From: Flavobacteriaceae bacterium UBA3611
Lineage (GTDB): Bacteria; Bacteroidota; Bacteroidia; Flavobacteriales; Flavobacteriaceae
Assembly (NCBI GenBank): GCA_002375495.1
Contig: DFLU01000009.1
Location: forward strand, 158,676 to 222,675
Length of the DNA: 64,000 nucleotides
Reading direction: 5' to 3'
Shown here: positions 1-9,289 of the stretch, piece after piece
How positions within the stretch are numbered: position 1 is the first letter of the stretch
How the letters are laid out: each line of letters begins with the position of its first letter
Position numbers and translations under genes: made by a program
Notes under the pieces: generated by a model
Told to the model about the DNA's origin: nothing
The model's database searches: none
Seen by the model: only the letters and a program-made list of their open reading frames with translations

Positions 1-231
1 CCAGCATCCAGCATCCAGCACCCAGCACCCAGCACCCAGCACCCAGCATCCAGCACCCAGCACCCAGCATCCAGCATCCAGCATCCAGCACCCAACCTCC
101 AGCATCCAGCACCCAGCACCCAGCATCCAGCACCCAGCATCCAGCATCCAGCATCCAGCACCCAGCATCCAGCACATAACCTCCATCTTCCATCTTCCAT
201 CTTCGATCTCCCAACCTCCAACTTCCAGCCC
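1..231. repeat. Tandem 7-bp degenerate repeat array
   Basis: From base 1 to 175 there are 25 near-perfect heptamers, nearly all CCAGCAT or CCAGCAC (one is CCAACCT). The same 7-bp phase then decays through CCATCTT and CCAACTT units to about 231. The window opens inside the array, so it extends further upstream. A related array lies at 47595-47672 and a differently worded 7-mer array at 16804-16860, each just before a gene start. No protein-coding signal was seen. Such arrays occur between genes in Flavobacteriaceae; their function is not known to me. Confidence 0.9.
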
Positions 232-249
232 AAAACCTTTCCTCCTTCT

Positions 250-281
250 TTTGTACACCCCATGCGCAACCTTTATCTTTG
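250..281 (+). promoter_or_regulatory. Bacteroidetes-type promoter of the DegT gene
   Basis: TTTG at 250-253, 20 bases, then TATCTTTG at 274-281 matches the Bacteroidetes housekeeping promoter (TTTG-N19/20-TAnnTTTG). Transcription would start near 288, about 57 bases before the chosen ATG. Confidence 0.7.
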
Positions 282-344
282 CATGCGTCTAAATGACGAA
301 CCCTAATTTCTCCTTTGGAGTTTCAACTTAAAATTTATCAGAAT

Positions 345-1538
345 ATGCCTGGATTTGAAGTATTTGGTGCCGAAGAGCGCAAACAAGTAAACGATGTGTT
401 AGAAACGGGAGTGCTCATGCGCTACGGTTTTGATGGTATGCGAAACAACCATTGGAAAGCCAAAGAATTTGAAACGGCGTTCGCGCAACGTATGCAGTCT
501 AATTATTGCCAATTGGTTTCTAGCGGAACGGCTGCACTCACGGTAGCTTTGGCAGCTGCAGGAATAGGCGCTGGTGATGAAGTGATCATGCCCACATTTA
601 CATTTGTTGCAAGTTTTGAAAGTATCCTGATGTTGGGCGCGGTACCTGTGTTGGTCGATATAGACGACACGCTTACACTAGATCCGAAAGCTGTAGAAGC
701 AGCCATTACACCAAAAACAAAGTGCGTGATGCCGGTTCATATGTGTGGTTCTATGGCCGATTTGCAGGCGCTTAAAGATATTTGCGACACTCACGGTCTG
801 TTGTTGCTCGAAGATGCCTGCCAGGCCATTGGTGGTACGTATCAAGGAAAACCTCTGGGAAGCTACGGTGACTTGGGTTGTTTTTCGTTCGATTATGTTA
901 AAACGATCACTTGTGGTGAAGGTGGTGGGGTGATTACCAATTCTGAGAAATACAAGTTGAATGCCGATCATTACCAAGACCACGGACACGACCATATTGG
1001 TAACGACAGGGGTGCAGAAACGCATCCGTTCTTGGGGTATAATTTCCGTATTTCTGAAATGAATGCGGCAGTAGGGCTAGCACAATTAGATAAACTGGAT
1101 GGTATTTTGCGAACACAAGAACGCAATTATACCATTGTTAGAGAAGCATTGTCTGAAATAGACGGAGTTACTTTTAGACGCGTTCCTGAAGGAGGCGTAG
1201 AAAATTATAGTTTTGTAAATTTCTTTTTGCCTTCGGAAAGCTTTGCCCAAAAGGCACATAAGGCGTTAGCTGATGCGGGTGTAGATGCCTGTTTTTACTG
1301 GTATAAGAACAACTGGCATTATATTAATGGTTGGGAACATTTGCGCGATCAGAATAGTTTGGGTCCTCTTTCTTCTGAAATCAAATCACAAATGCAAGAC
1401 CTAAACAAGGCCGATTTTTCAAAAAGTGATGCCTGGATGGGCCGTACGGTTTCTAGTTTGGTGAAAATTGGTTGGACCGAAACCCAAGTGCGGGAACGGG
1501 CCGAAGCGATGAAGAAGGCTATTGCCAGTGTTCTGTAG
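345..1538 (+). CDS. DegT/DnrJ/EryC1/StrS family PLP aminotransferase
   Basis: This is a PLP-dependent sugar aminotransferase-family protein of 397 residues, a normal family length. It has the fold-type I layout: a cofactor-binding SSGTAAL near residue 60, EDACQAIG with the PLP-pyridine aspartate, and FDYVKTITCGEGG with the probable Schiff-base lysine at residue 186. Homologues act on nucleotide-linked keto-sugars in LPS, capsule or antibiotic sugar synthesis. No other sugar gene is visible here, so the substrate cannot be named. The ATG at 345 begins MPGFEVFG, typical for the family. An in-frame TTG at 315 would add ten residues and is less likely. The gene has its own promoter and is followed by an unrelated regulator. 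Confidence 0.85.
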   Translation: MPGFEVFGAEERKQVNDVLETGVLMRYGFDGMRNNHWKAKEFETAFAQRMQSNYCQLVSSGTAALTVALAAAGIGAGDEVIMPTFTFVASFESILMLGAVPVLVDIDDTLTLDPKAVEAAITPKTKCVMPVHMCGSMADLQALKDICDTHGLLLLEDACQAIGGTYQGKPLGSYGDLGCFSFDYVKTITCGEGGGVITNSEKYKLNADHYQDHGHDHIGNDRGAETHPFLGYNFRISEMNAAVGLAQLDKLDGILRTQERNYTIVREALSEIDGVTFRRVPEGGVENYSFVNFFLPSESFAQKAHKALADAGVDACFYWYKNNWHYINGWEHLRDQNSLGPLSSEIKSQMQDLNKADFSKSDAWMGRTVSSLVKIGWTETQVRERAEAMKKAIASVL

Positions 1539-1610
1539 TGCTTTGTTTCAAATAGATTAAATACAATTACGATTTAATTGCCTAATTTTAGGGATATTAA
1601 ACCGTGTCTA

Positions 1611-4577
1611 TTGAAAAAAGTTGTATTTCTTCTCTTTTTTGCTTCTGCTTCATTAGTGGCACAAGATGCCGCTGCCATAGACTCTCTCAAACAAATAATA
1701 AAAGCGGAAAAACTTCACGACAGTATCATAAGTACTAGTTATGCCTCTTTGCTGAGATATTACAAACGAAATAATGAAGATAGCTGTCTTGTTTATTTTG
1801 ACAGACTAAAAGCCTACGCCGATAAAAATAATTCTGATCTAGCATATTATCACTACCACCGCTTAAAAGCTGGTTATGTTGGGCTTTTTCCGGAGCTAAA
1901 CCAGGATAAGTATGCTTTTATCAACGGCAATTTACTGGAAGCACTCGCATACGCCAAAAATACAAACGACCCGAAACGTGTTATTTTAACGTACTCTCGA
2001 TTGGGCCAAGAGAACGTTCGGTTGGGGAAAAATGAAGCTTCGTTAAACTATGTCCAAGAAGGTGAAAAGATTGCTGTAGCCGAAGGTCTTTGGTATGAAA
2101 TGGCCTATATCTATGGACAATTGGGTGAGCTGTATAGTCTTGGTTTTAACCAAACGGAAAAAGCATTACCCTATCTTTTAAAATCAGATAGCCTATATAA
2201 AGCTAATAATTTTCAGGGGGATAGACGTGGTTCTACCTTGTCGTATATAGGTGACGTGTATTCAACTTTTAAAAATGTAGCGGAAGCAAGAGCGTATCAA
2301 GAGCAGGCTTTAGCTATTTTCAATGCATCTAATAACGAGTTTAAGCAAATATTCATAAAAACCAAACTCGCTTCCATAGAAGCATTAGATAAAAATTATG
2401 AAAAGGCGATAGACTACGCACTAACATGTATTGCTTACTATAAAGAAAATAAGTTTCCGATTTATGAAGGTATTTGTCAAGCCGTTCTAAGCGATATCTA
2501 TTTTCAGAGCAACCAAATTGAGAAAGCCCTACAAGCGGGTGAGGCTGCTATTGCACTAAATAAAAAAAACAATTATGATAACGGATTGTTTATGGCCCTT
2601 GTAAACCAAACAAATCTGTTACACGAAAATGGAAACTATGCAAAAAGTAACGAAGTAGCATTAGAAGCCGAAGCGCTAGGGGTTGCACTTGATAAACAAG
2701 GTGATTTACAGCCAGTGTATGAAGTTTTGCACTTAAATTCAGAAAAGTTAGGAGACTATGAGAAGGCATATTTTTATGCCAAAGAGTTCAAACGAGTCAG
2801 CGATTCCCTAATCGCATCGCAAAACATTGAAAAGGCTAAAGAACTTGAGGCCCAATACAAAAACACCCAACAGAAACAAGAAATTCAGTTGCTTCAATCA
2901 CAAAAAGAGCTTGTTGAGGAGCAAAAGAGAAATCAACGGAACCTCCTTTTTGGAATTATCGGCTTGGTGTTGTTAGCTGGTCTGGTATTGTACTTTTTAT
3001 TCAGAAACAAACAAATAACAAATCGGAAGTTAAAAGAAGTAGACACCATTAAGTCTAACTTCTTTACGAATATTTCGCACGAATTCAGAACACCGTTAAC
3101 GCTAATATCGGCTCCGATTGAAAAGCAATTGGAGAATAAAAAATTGGCTAGTGAAGATAGATCAGATTTAGAAATGGTGCAGCGAAACTCCCAACGACTA
3201 TTGGTTCTTGTAGATCAACTACTGGACCTTTCAAAATTAGAGGCTGGTAACCTAAAACTGCAGGTAAGCGAAGGGAATATCAACATCCTTCTTAAATCCC
3301 TCACAGGTGCTTTTCAGTATCAAGCAGAAAAAAGAAATATTGATTATGTGGTAGCTATCGAAGCCTTTGAAAATGTATGGTTTGATTCCGATGCTATTGA
3401 AAAGATCGTGGTGAACTTACTGACCAATGCATTCAAATACGTGCCTAAAGGCGGAAGGGTGAAATTTTCAACCACAAAAAAGGAAGACACTTTAGAGATA
3501 GCTATCGAGAATGATGGGCAAATTAGCGGTACTAAAAATATTGAATCGGTTTTCAACCGTTTTTATCAAGCAGATAACAAGACAGAGGGTGTGGGGGTTG
3601 GCTTGGCATTGGTAAAAGAATTGGTAACACTATATGGAGGAACTATTCAGGTTGAAAATACCGCTGATGAAACAGTGTTATTCACAACTACGTTACCCAT
3701 CTATGCACATCAATTTTCGAATGCAGCAATTGTTCGCAATGTGCCAAAGCAGACTACTTCAAAAAAAGCCACTCCGCTTTTCCGTAGAGAAAACAACGAA
3801 GAACAATTATTGGAAACTGATAAAGACGCTCCGATTCTCCTTGTAGTTGAGGATAATGAAGACATACGGACCTTTGTGAAATCTGCCTTTTCGAGTGAAT
3901 ATCGTGTATTAGAAGCAGAAAATGGTGCCGAAGGAATTGCATTGGCAACAGCAACAATCCCAGATATAATTATTTCAGACATCATGATGCCCGAAGTGGA
4001 TGGGTTAGAACTGTGCAAACAACTTAAAAGTGATGAGCGAACGTCACACATCCCCATCATTCTCTTAACCGCAAAAGTAGAAGAGCAATCGCAATTTGAA
4101 GGTTTAGAGTTGGGTGCAGACGACTATGTGCTAAAACCTTTTAAAACAAAATTTTTAGAAACTCGGGTTCAAAATTTGGTGTTATCAAGAAAACAGCTTC
4201 GCGAAAGATACAGCCAAGAAGTTGTATTGAAACCAAAAGAAATTTCCATTTCAAGAATTGATGAAACCTTTTTAGGGAAAGTACAAGAAGTATTAGACAA
4301 ACACCTCACGGATCCAGATTTTAGTGTTGACGAATTTAGCAAGTTGCTTGGCATGAGTAGGATGCAGCTGCATCGAAAGTTAAAGGCACTTACAGGGGTA
4401 AGCGCTACTGAGTTTGTTCGCTCCCAACGGCTTCAATTGGCCACTACATTACTTAAAGAAAGCGATATAACGATTTCAGAAATTTGCTACCAAGTAGGTT
4501 TTAATAACCCTTCCTATTTTTCCAAATGCTTTAAGGAGGTATTTGGATGTTTACCTTCAGAATACGCTCAAAAATAA
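1611..4577 (+). CDS. Hybrid two-component sensor with TPRs, receiver and AraC output
   Basis: A one-protein signalling system of 988 residues. The TTG at 1611 gives a clean signal peptide (MKKVVFLLFFASASLVAQ); a TTG at 1578 would add eleven residues. TPR-like helices fill roughly residues 20-430 and should be periplasmic. A coiled coil and one membrane helix follow near 445-465. The kinase H-box ISHEFRTP has its histidine at 490, followed by a HATPase with NLLTNAF and GVGVGLAL. A receiver domain follows with the phospho-acceptor aspartate at 790 (SDIMMP) and a lysine in VLKPF. An AraC-type HTH closes the protein. Classical HTCS proteins use a propeller sensor; here the input is TPR. The next large gene downstream encodes a repeat surface protein and is the likely target (inference). 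Confidence 0.9.
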   Translation: MKKVVFLLFFASASLVAQDAAAIDSLKQIIKAEKLHDSIISTSYASLLRYYKRNNEDSCLVYFDRLKAYADKNNSDLAYYHYHRLKAGYVGLFPELNQDKYAFINGNLLEALAYAKNTNDPKRVILTYSRLGQENVRLGKNEASLNYVQEGEKIAVAEGLWYEMAYIYGQLGELYSLGFNQTEKALPYLLKSDSLYKANNFQGDRRGSTLSYIGDVYSTFKNVAEARAYQEQALAIFNASNNEFKQIFIKTKLASIEALDKNYEKAIDYALTCIAYYKENKFPIYEGICQAVLSDIYFQSNQIEKALQAGEAAIALNKKNNYDNGLFMALVNQTNLLHENGNYAKSNEVALEAEALGVALDKQGDLQPVYEVLHLNSEKLGDYEKAYFYAKEFKRVSDSLIASQNIEKAKELEAQYKNTQQKQEIQLLQSQKELVEEQKRNQRNLLFGIIGLVLLAGLVLYFLFRNKQITNRKLKEVDTIKSNFFTNISHEFRTPLTLISAPIEKQLENKKLASEDRSDLEMVQRNSQRLLVLVDQLLDLSKLEAGNLKLQVSEGNINILLKSLTGAFQYQAEKRNIDYVVAIEAFENVWFDSDAIEKIVVNLLTNAFKYVPKGGRVKFSTTKKEDTLEIAIENDGQISGTKNIESVFNRFYQADNKTEGVGVGLALVKELVTLYGGTIQVENTADETVLFTTTLPIYAHQFSNAAIVRNVPKQTTSKKATPLFRRENNEEQLLETDKDAPILLVVEDNEDIRTFVKSAFSSEYRVLEAENGAEGIALATATIPDIIISDIMMPEVDGLELCKQLKSDERTSHIPIILLTAKVEEQSQFEGLELGADDYVLKPFKTKFLETRVQNLVLSRKQLRERYSQEVVLKPKEISISRIDETFLGKVQEVLDKHLTDPDFSVDEFSKLLGMSRMQLHRKLKALTGVSATEFVRSQRLQLATTLLKESDITISEICYQVGFNNPSYFSKCFKEVFGCLPSEYAQK

Positions 4578-4597
4578 GCTTAACTTTCCGTGTAAAC

Positions 4598-4652
4598 GCC
4601 TATCTATAGGCAAACGTTACATTTCTGGTAGCATCTGTTACGAGCGTGTTAC
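4598..4652. promoter_or_regulatory. Candidate operator: 14-bp palindrome plus three GTTAC repeats
   Basis: Just after the hybrid-sensor gene there is a perfect dyad GCCTATCTATAGGC (4598-4611). It is followed by GTTAC at 4616, 4637 and 4648, spaced 21 and 11 bases apart, so all three lie on one helix face. AraC-family regulators bind direct repeats with helical spacing. Assignment to the upstream AraC-type regulator is inference only. The dyad has no T-tract, so it is not a convincing terminator. Confidence 0.3.
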
Positions 4653-4741
4653 TACTTCTTCCCATTAGAAATTACTTTTATTCCAAAGAAAGTTTTCCCC
4701 TCTTTCAAAAAAAAATCTTATTGATTCATTTGTAGCTATTT

Positions 4742-4885
4742 ATGAGTACTAAATACGAAGGAACTCTTGATAAACCAACTTCAAAAGAAATTTATCTGAA
4801 TGTCAATCATTTAGAAAAAGGAATCTACGAATTGAAAATAGTGTATAACAATAAGGTGATTAACACAACGCATTTTAAAAAGTAG
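4742..4885 (+). CDS. Small 47-residue protein resembling the end of a T9SS sorting domain
   Basis: A short frame with an ATG, preceded by an in-frame TAG nine bases upstream. The protein ends HLEKGIYELKIVYNN-KVINTTHFKK, which resembles the last strands of type IX secretion C-terminal sorting domains (GIY-hydrophobic-x-V/I, then a lysine-rich end). It could be a small standalone protein or the surviving tail of a lost secreted protein. No signal peptide is present and the start is not supported by a clear ribosome binding site. It sits 18 bases before the repeat-protein gene and may only be part of that gene's leader. Confidence 0.35.
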   Translation: MSTKYEGTLDKPTSKEIYLNVNHLEKGIYELKIVYNNKVINTTHFKK

Positions 4886-4903
4886 TACTAAAATAAATAT
4901 GTT

Positions 4904-7894
4904 ATGAAAACCTCTGTAATAATTTCCATACTTATTCTTTTTTTGTCCCTTAACCTGTATAGCCAAGTGGGTATTAACAACACCAGCCCAGAGGCAACAC
5001 TTGATATTACGGCAAGCAATGTAGCGACTCCCAATAGTAATGACGGAATTTTAATCCCACGGATTGATAATTTTCCCGGCACGCAACCTACCATAGACCA
5101 AGATGGAATGATGGTCTTTGTTACCGGGAATGGAACTCCGTCGAAAGGTTTTTATTATTGGGATAGTACATTGGGCGACTGGGCAGCTATTAGTGGTATT
5201 GGGGCCGAACGTATTGACGAACTTTTAGATGGGAAATCAGATACTAGCGGTTCATCTATTTATCTTGGAATGAATGCTGGAAGTAGCGATAGTAGTACTA
5301 GCAATTCAAATGTGGGTATAGGCTTTGGATCGTTAGAGGCGAATACCTCCGGACAATTAAATGTTGCTGTTGGCTACCAATCGATGGAAGTGAACACAAC
5401 CGGAAATCAGAATGTAGGTATAGGTTTTCGGGCTTTGCAAAATAATACAGGAGGATTAGATAACGTCGCACTGGGTACCGCGAGTATGGAAAATAATACG
5501 ATAGGTACAGCAAATACTGCTTTTGGAAGTCTTTCACTTAATTCGAATACAGATGGACAGGGAAATGTAAGTATTGGGCATAGTACCTTATTGAATAACA
5601 GCACTGGCGATTACAATACTGCCGTTGGGTATGCTGCATTAACAAGTAACACCGCCAATGGAAACACGGCCTTGGGAAGTTTTTCGGCTAGTAATAATAC
5701 AACAGGTGCCGCTAATACTGTGGTGGGATATAATGCGCTAAACGCTAACACTACAGGAAACTGGAATACTGCTCTAGGATCTTCTGCACTCTTCAATAAT
5801 ACTTCTGGAAATTCAAATACAGGTATCGGATTTAATACTCTTTACAACAATACAACGGGCTCAGGAAATATAGCGGTAGGAAATAGAGCATTAATCGACA
5901 ACACCACAGGGCAGGAAAACGTAGCCATGGGAAGTGCCAGTATGTTTAATAACACCACAGGTAATTATAATGTAGCCTACGGAAATGGATCCATGTTAAA
6001 TAATACCATAGGGGGCTTAAATGTGAGTAGCGGATATCAGTCATTATATAATAATACGGAAGGGAATAGTAATGTAGCACTAGGAACTTATGCCTTATTT
6101 AGTAATACCACAGCATCGTTCAATGTAGCAATCGGTCGATCTGCACTTCAGTCTAACTCTATAGGAGCTAATAACAGCGCTATGGGTACCTTGGCATTAT
6201 TTCAAAATACAACTGGAGCCAGTAATACAGCATTAGGATCTAATACCTTACGACTCAATACGGTTGGTAGCGACAATACTGCTCTGGGTTTTCAGGCATT
6301 GTACGCGAATACCGCAGATGCCAATACTGCAATCGGGTCGGGCTCTTTACAAAGCAATACAACGGGTATTCAAAATACAGCCTTAGGTACCGAAAGTCTG
6401 AATAGTAACACAATTGGTTCGGGCAATACAGCTCTTGGATATCAGACATTACAGAATAATTCTGGAAATTCAAATACGGCAGTCGGCTCCATAGCATTGG
6501 TTAGCAATACGACTGGTGAAGAGAATACAGCTGTGGGTAGTGGTGCATTAGTTACTAATACTATAAGCTCTGGAAATACGGCATTGGGCTATAATGCCTT
6601 AACATCAAATACTGATGGAGTTGATAATACTGCTGTAGGTAGATGGGCCATGAACAGCACTTCTACAGGCTATTCTAACACTGCGTTAGGAAGCTTTGCG
6701 ATGAGCGCCAATCAAACAGGCATCGGGAATATAGCAATAGGAAATAATGCCTTGTTTGCGAATACAAATGGAAACTCAAACGTGGCAATTGGCTATGCAG
6801 CACTAGGGAGTGCTACATTAGGTTCTAGTAGTGTGGCAATAGGTTTTGAAGCGTTAACTACGAGTCTTAATGATAATAATGTAGCTATCGGAAGTAGCGC
6901 TTTACGAAACAATTCAGGTACCTTCAATACGGTAGTAGGAAATAGCGCAGGTTTTAACAGTGCTGGTGCGGCATCCAGTAATGTGTTTATAGGTTATGAA
7001 GCGGGTTATAGTGCATCTGGTTCGGGTAATATATTCTTCGGAAATGGAGCTGGTTATAACGAAACAGGAAACAATAAATTATATATCGAAAACTCTAATG
7101 CAGATGCAGACAACGCTTTGATCTATGGCGAATTTGACACTGATTTATTGCGGGTAAATGGAAATGTAGAAATAAGCGGTGTGACCAATCTAAACAGAAA
7201 TGTTGCCACAGGTATAGCATTGCGCGTAAATGGCTCTGAAGCCTTGTGGTATAATGGTACGTACTTTAGCTGGGGATTTGGAGCTACTGCTAATTACTTT
7301 GCCGACAATGTAGGATTGGGAACGTCGACTCCTGATACTAAACTACAAATCGAAGGAGGTACCGATGTGTCGATTGGAGGAGGAGGATTTGCAACGTTTG
7401 GTGCAGTCACCGGTTGGAACATCGCAATTGATGATAATGAGATCATGGCCCGAAATAATGGTGGGACTTCTACACTCAACCTGCAGGCTAATGGCGGTAC
7501 GGTGAATGTAGGCGGAGCCGTAGTGCATGCAAGCGATAGACGCCTTAAAAAAGATATTGAAGCTATTGGCTATGGATTGAAAGAAATAATGGAGCTAGCC
7601 CCAAAAAAATACTTTTGGAAGAATAGAGAAGAGACCGATAAAAAATCATTCGGACTCATCGCCCAAGAAGTTGCCGACATAGTTCCAGAATTGGTAGAAG
7701 GAAAGGAAACAGAAGATGAATTTTTAGCAGTAAATTATACTGAAATTGTGCCTATTCTTATCAACGCTGTGCAGGAACAACAACAAATTATTGACACATT
7801 AAAAATGAAACTTCAGGAAAAAGAAACCGCAGCTGTTTCCGTAGAAAAAAGAGTCGAAAAACTAGAAAAACTGTTGTTGGCCCTAGAACAATAG
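4904..7894 (+). CDS. Secreted repeat adhesin-like protein with 17-residue repeats and S74 chaperone
   Basis: 996 residues. There is a signal peptide (ends SLNLYSQ), then the N-terminal module QVGINNTSPEATLDI. A short domain carrying GKGFYYWDS-like text is followed by about 31 tandem 17-residue repeats, consensus NTTGxxNTAxGxxALxN, over residues ~147-675. YadA-like heads use comparable NxAxG coils in beta-rolls. A KLYIEN/ALIYGEFD module follows, then a peptidase-S74 intramolecular chaperone starting at Ser877-Asp878 (SDRRLKKDIEAIG), the self-cleavage point known in phage endosialidases, and a C-terminal coiled coil. S74 domains normally drive trimerisation of fibres. No phage genes are nearby. 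The export route across the outer membrane is not evident. It is probably controlled by the adjacent TPR/AraC hybrid sensor. Confidence 0.85.
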   Translation: MKTSVIISILILFLSLNLYSQVGINNTSPEATLDITASNVATPNSNDGILIPRIDNFPGTQPTIDQDGMMVFVTGNGTPSKGFYYWDSTLGDWAAISGIGAERIDELLDGKSDTSGSSIYLGMNAGSSDSSTSNSNVGIGFGSLEANTSGQLNVAVGYQSMEVNTTGNQNVGIGFRALQNNTGGLDNVALGTASMENNTIGTANTAFGSLSLNSNTDGQGNVSIGHSTLLNNSTGDYNTAVGYAALTSNTANGNTALGSFSASNNTTGAANTVVGYNALNANTTGNWNTALGSSALFNNTSGNSNTGIGFNTLYNNTTGSGNIAVGNRALIDNTTGQENVAMGSASMFNNTTGNYNVAYGNGSMLNNTIGGLNVSSGYQSLYNNTEGNSNVALGTYALFSNTTASFNVAIGRSALQSNSIGANNSAMGTLALFQNTTGASNTALGSNTLRLNTVGSDNTALGFQALYANTADANTAIGSGSLQSNTTGIQNTALGTESLNSNTIGSGNTALGYQTLQNNSGNSNTAVGSIALVSNTTGEENTAVGSGALVTNTISSGNTALGYNALTSNTDGVDNTAVGRWAMNSTSTGYSNTALGSFAMSANQTGIGNIAIGNNALFANTNGNSNVAIGYAALGSATLGSSSVAIGFEALTTSLNDNNVAIGSSALRNNSGTFNTVVGNSAGFNSAGAASSNVFIGYEAGYSASGSGNIFFGNGAGYNETGNNKLYIENSNADADNALIYGEFDTDLLRVNGNVEISGVTNLNRNVATGIALRVNGSEALWYNGTYFSWGFGATANYFADNVGLGTSTPDTKLQIEGGTDVSIGGGGFATFGAVTGWNIAIDDNEIMARNNGGTSTLNLQANGGTVNVGGAVVHASDRRLKKDIEAIGYGLKEIMELAPKKYFWKNREETDKKSFGLIAQEVADIVPELVEGKETEDEFLAVNYTEIVPILINAVQEQQQIIDTLKMKLQEKETAAVSVEKRVEKLEKLLLALEQ

Positions 7895-7928
7895 TATACA
7901 CCATTAACGAACCTCAATTACCTAAATC

Positions 7929-8384
7929 ATGAAAACTAAACTACAATTAATAACAATACTCTTGCTACTAACAATAGTGGGTAGTGCATACGCCCAGAAA
8001 TCTGCAGATTTGTCTGTTAAAACTGAAATAGAACTGGCGGTGGCAAAAGAGCAGAATGCATTCAAAAACGGTGACTGTGATACCGTGCTATCGATGATGG
8101 ATGACGATATCACGTTCTTAGCCAATGGAAACAAGGTGCCTTCAAAACAAGTAATCGGTACATTTTGTAATTCGATGCCAAGACCGTTCAAAACACCGCT
8201 ATCTGATAACATAGAGGTGTTCCCACTAACAAATACTTCAGCATACACCATCCGCACCCTTGAGTTTTCAAAAGATGACACTACCAATATTCAAGAACTG
8301 GTAACAAAAATCTGGAAGAAAACAGACGGAATTTGGAGAATTACCCACCTACATTCCACAGCAAAAGAGATGAATGCTAACTAA
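7929..8384 (+). CDS. Secreted NTF2-like (DUF4440/SnoaL-type) protein
   Basis: 151 residues with a cleavable signal peptide ending GSAYAQ. The mature part has the NTF2-like pattern: an opening helix AVAKEQNAFKNGDCDTVLSMM, DDDITFLANG, and a closing WKKTDGIWRITHLHST. The cone-shaped fold binds small ligands; the ligand is unknown. It lies 34 bases after the repeat-protein gene and overlaps the longest frame of the following hydrolase, so the three genes may be cotranscribed. Confidence 0.75.
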   Translation: MKTKLQLITILLLLTIVGSAYAQKSADLSVKTEIELAVAKEQNAFKNGDCDTVLSMMDDDITFLANGNKVPSKQVIGTFCNSMPRPFKTPLSDNIEVFPLTNTSAYTIRTLEFSKDDTTNIQELVTKIWKKTDGIWRITHLHSTAKEMNAN

Positions 8385-8394
8385 AACTACCAAC

Positions 8395-9273
8395 ATGAAA
8401 ATTTTCGACAAGCTAAGCCTTGTACTACTACTTATTTCAATTTTTACTAGTGCCAATGCACAGATAAAAAGAGAAAGCACTTTCGAAATGCCTTATGGTA
8501 ATAATGATGCTGTTGGAAAATATGCCACTGTTAATGGGGTGAAAATGTATTTTGAAGAATATGGAAGTGGCGAGCCCTTGCTATTAATACACGGAAATAG
8601 CGGTGAGATAAAAAATATGGACCATCAAATTGACTATTTCAAAAATAAGTATCGCGTGATTGTAGCCGATAGTAGGGGGCATGGCAAGTCTGGAGTCGAA
8701 ACAGACTCCTTGACCTATACGCAGATGACTAAAGATTGGGAGGGTCTAGTAGCACATTTAAAATTAGATTCCATTCATATTTTGGGAGTGAGTGACGGCG
8801 GAATTATCGCCTTAAAAATGGGAATCTCTGGTAAAACTAAAATCAAAAAAATTGTTGCTATGGGCGCCAATTTAAGACCCGACGAAACGGCTGTAAACTC
8901 TTGGGCGATCAATGAAGCAAAAGGGGCGTTAGAGTTTGTATCTTTTAAAGCAGCACAAAAAGATACTAGCAAAAATTGGCCGTTAGGAAAACAGGTTCTC
9001 GGATTATTAGTGTACCAGCCTAACATTCCGAAGGAAAATTTATCTAAAATTACCGCCAAAGTCTTAATTATTGCAGGTGATAAAGATGTGATTAAAAACC
9101 AACATTCGGTTGAAATATTTGAGCATATTCCCAACGCACATTTGTGTATCATGCCGGGGCAAACACATTTTGCGACTGCTGAAAACGCGACCTATTTTAA
9201 TGGTATCGTAGACACATTTTTATCTCAACCGTTCAGCAGGCCAGATTCTGATTGGACTAAAAAAAGAAAATAG
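8395..9273 (+). CDS. Secreted alpha/beta hydrolase
   Basis: 292 residues. The ATG at 8395 gives a signal peptide ending SANAQ directly and avoids overlap with the previous gene; an ATG at 8374 overlaps that gene's stop. Hydrolase-fold landmarks are the oxyanion loop LLIHGNSG, the nucleophile elbow GVSDGG with Ser133, an acidic residue in AGDKDVI, and the histidine in GQTHFA. The substrate is unknown; related periplasmic hydrolases act on small esters or lactones. The gene ends 16 bases from the convergent riboflavin gene with no strong terminator between them. Confidence 0.85.
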   Translation: MKIFDKLSLVLLLISIFTSANAQIKRESTFEMPYGNNDAVGKYATVNGVKMYFEEYGSGEPLLLIHGNSGEIKNMDHQIDYFKNKYRVIVADSRGHGKSGVETDSLTYTQMTKDWEGLVAHLKLDSIHILGVSDGGIIALKMGISGKTKIKKIVAMGANLRPDETAVNSWAINEAKGALEFVSFKAAQKDTSKNWPLGKQVLGLLVYQPNIPKENLSKITAKVLIIAGDKDVIKNQHSVEIFEHIPNAHLCIMPGQTHFATAENATYFNGIVDTFLSQPFSRPDSDWTKKRK

Positions 9274-9289
9274 ATTAGGGGAGTAATGC

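Noticed and set aside
1..231. Possible CRISPR array
   Set aside because: Units are 7 bases with no spacers; it is a simple tandem array.
315..344. TTG start of the DegT protein
   Set aside because: The ATG ten codons downstream starts with the family-typical MPGFEVFG; the TTG cannot be excluded but is not needed.
3344..3556. Minus-strand open frames inside the hybrid sensor and other long genes
   Set aside because: They are shadows of conserved coding frames and show no recognisable domains or start context.
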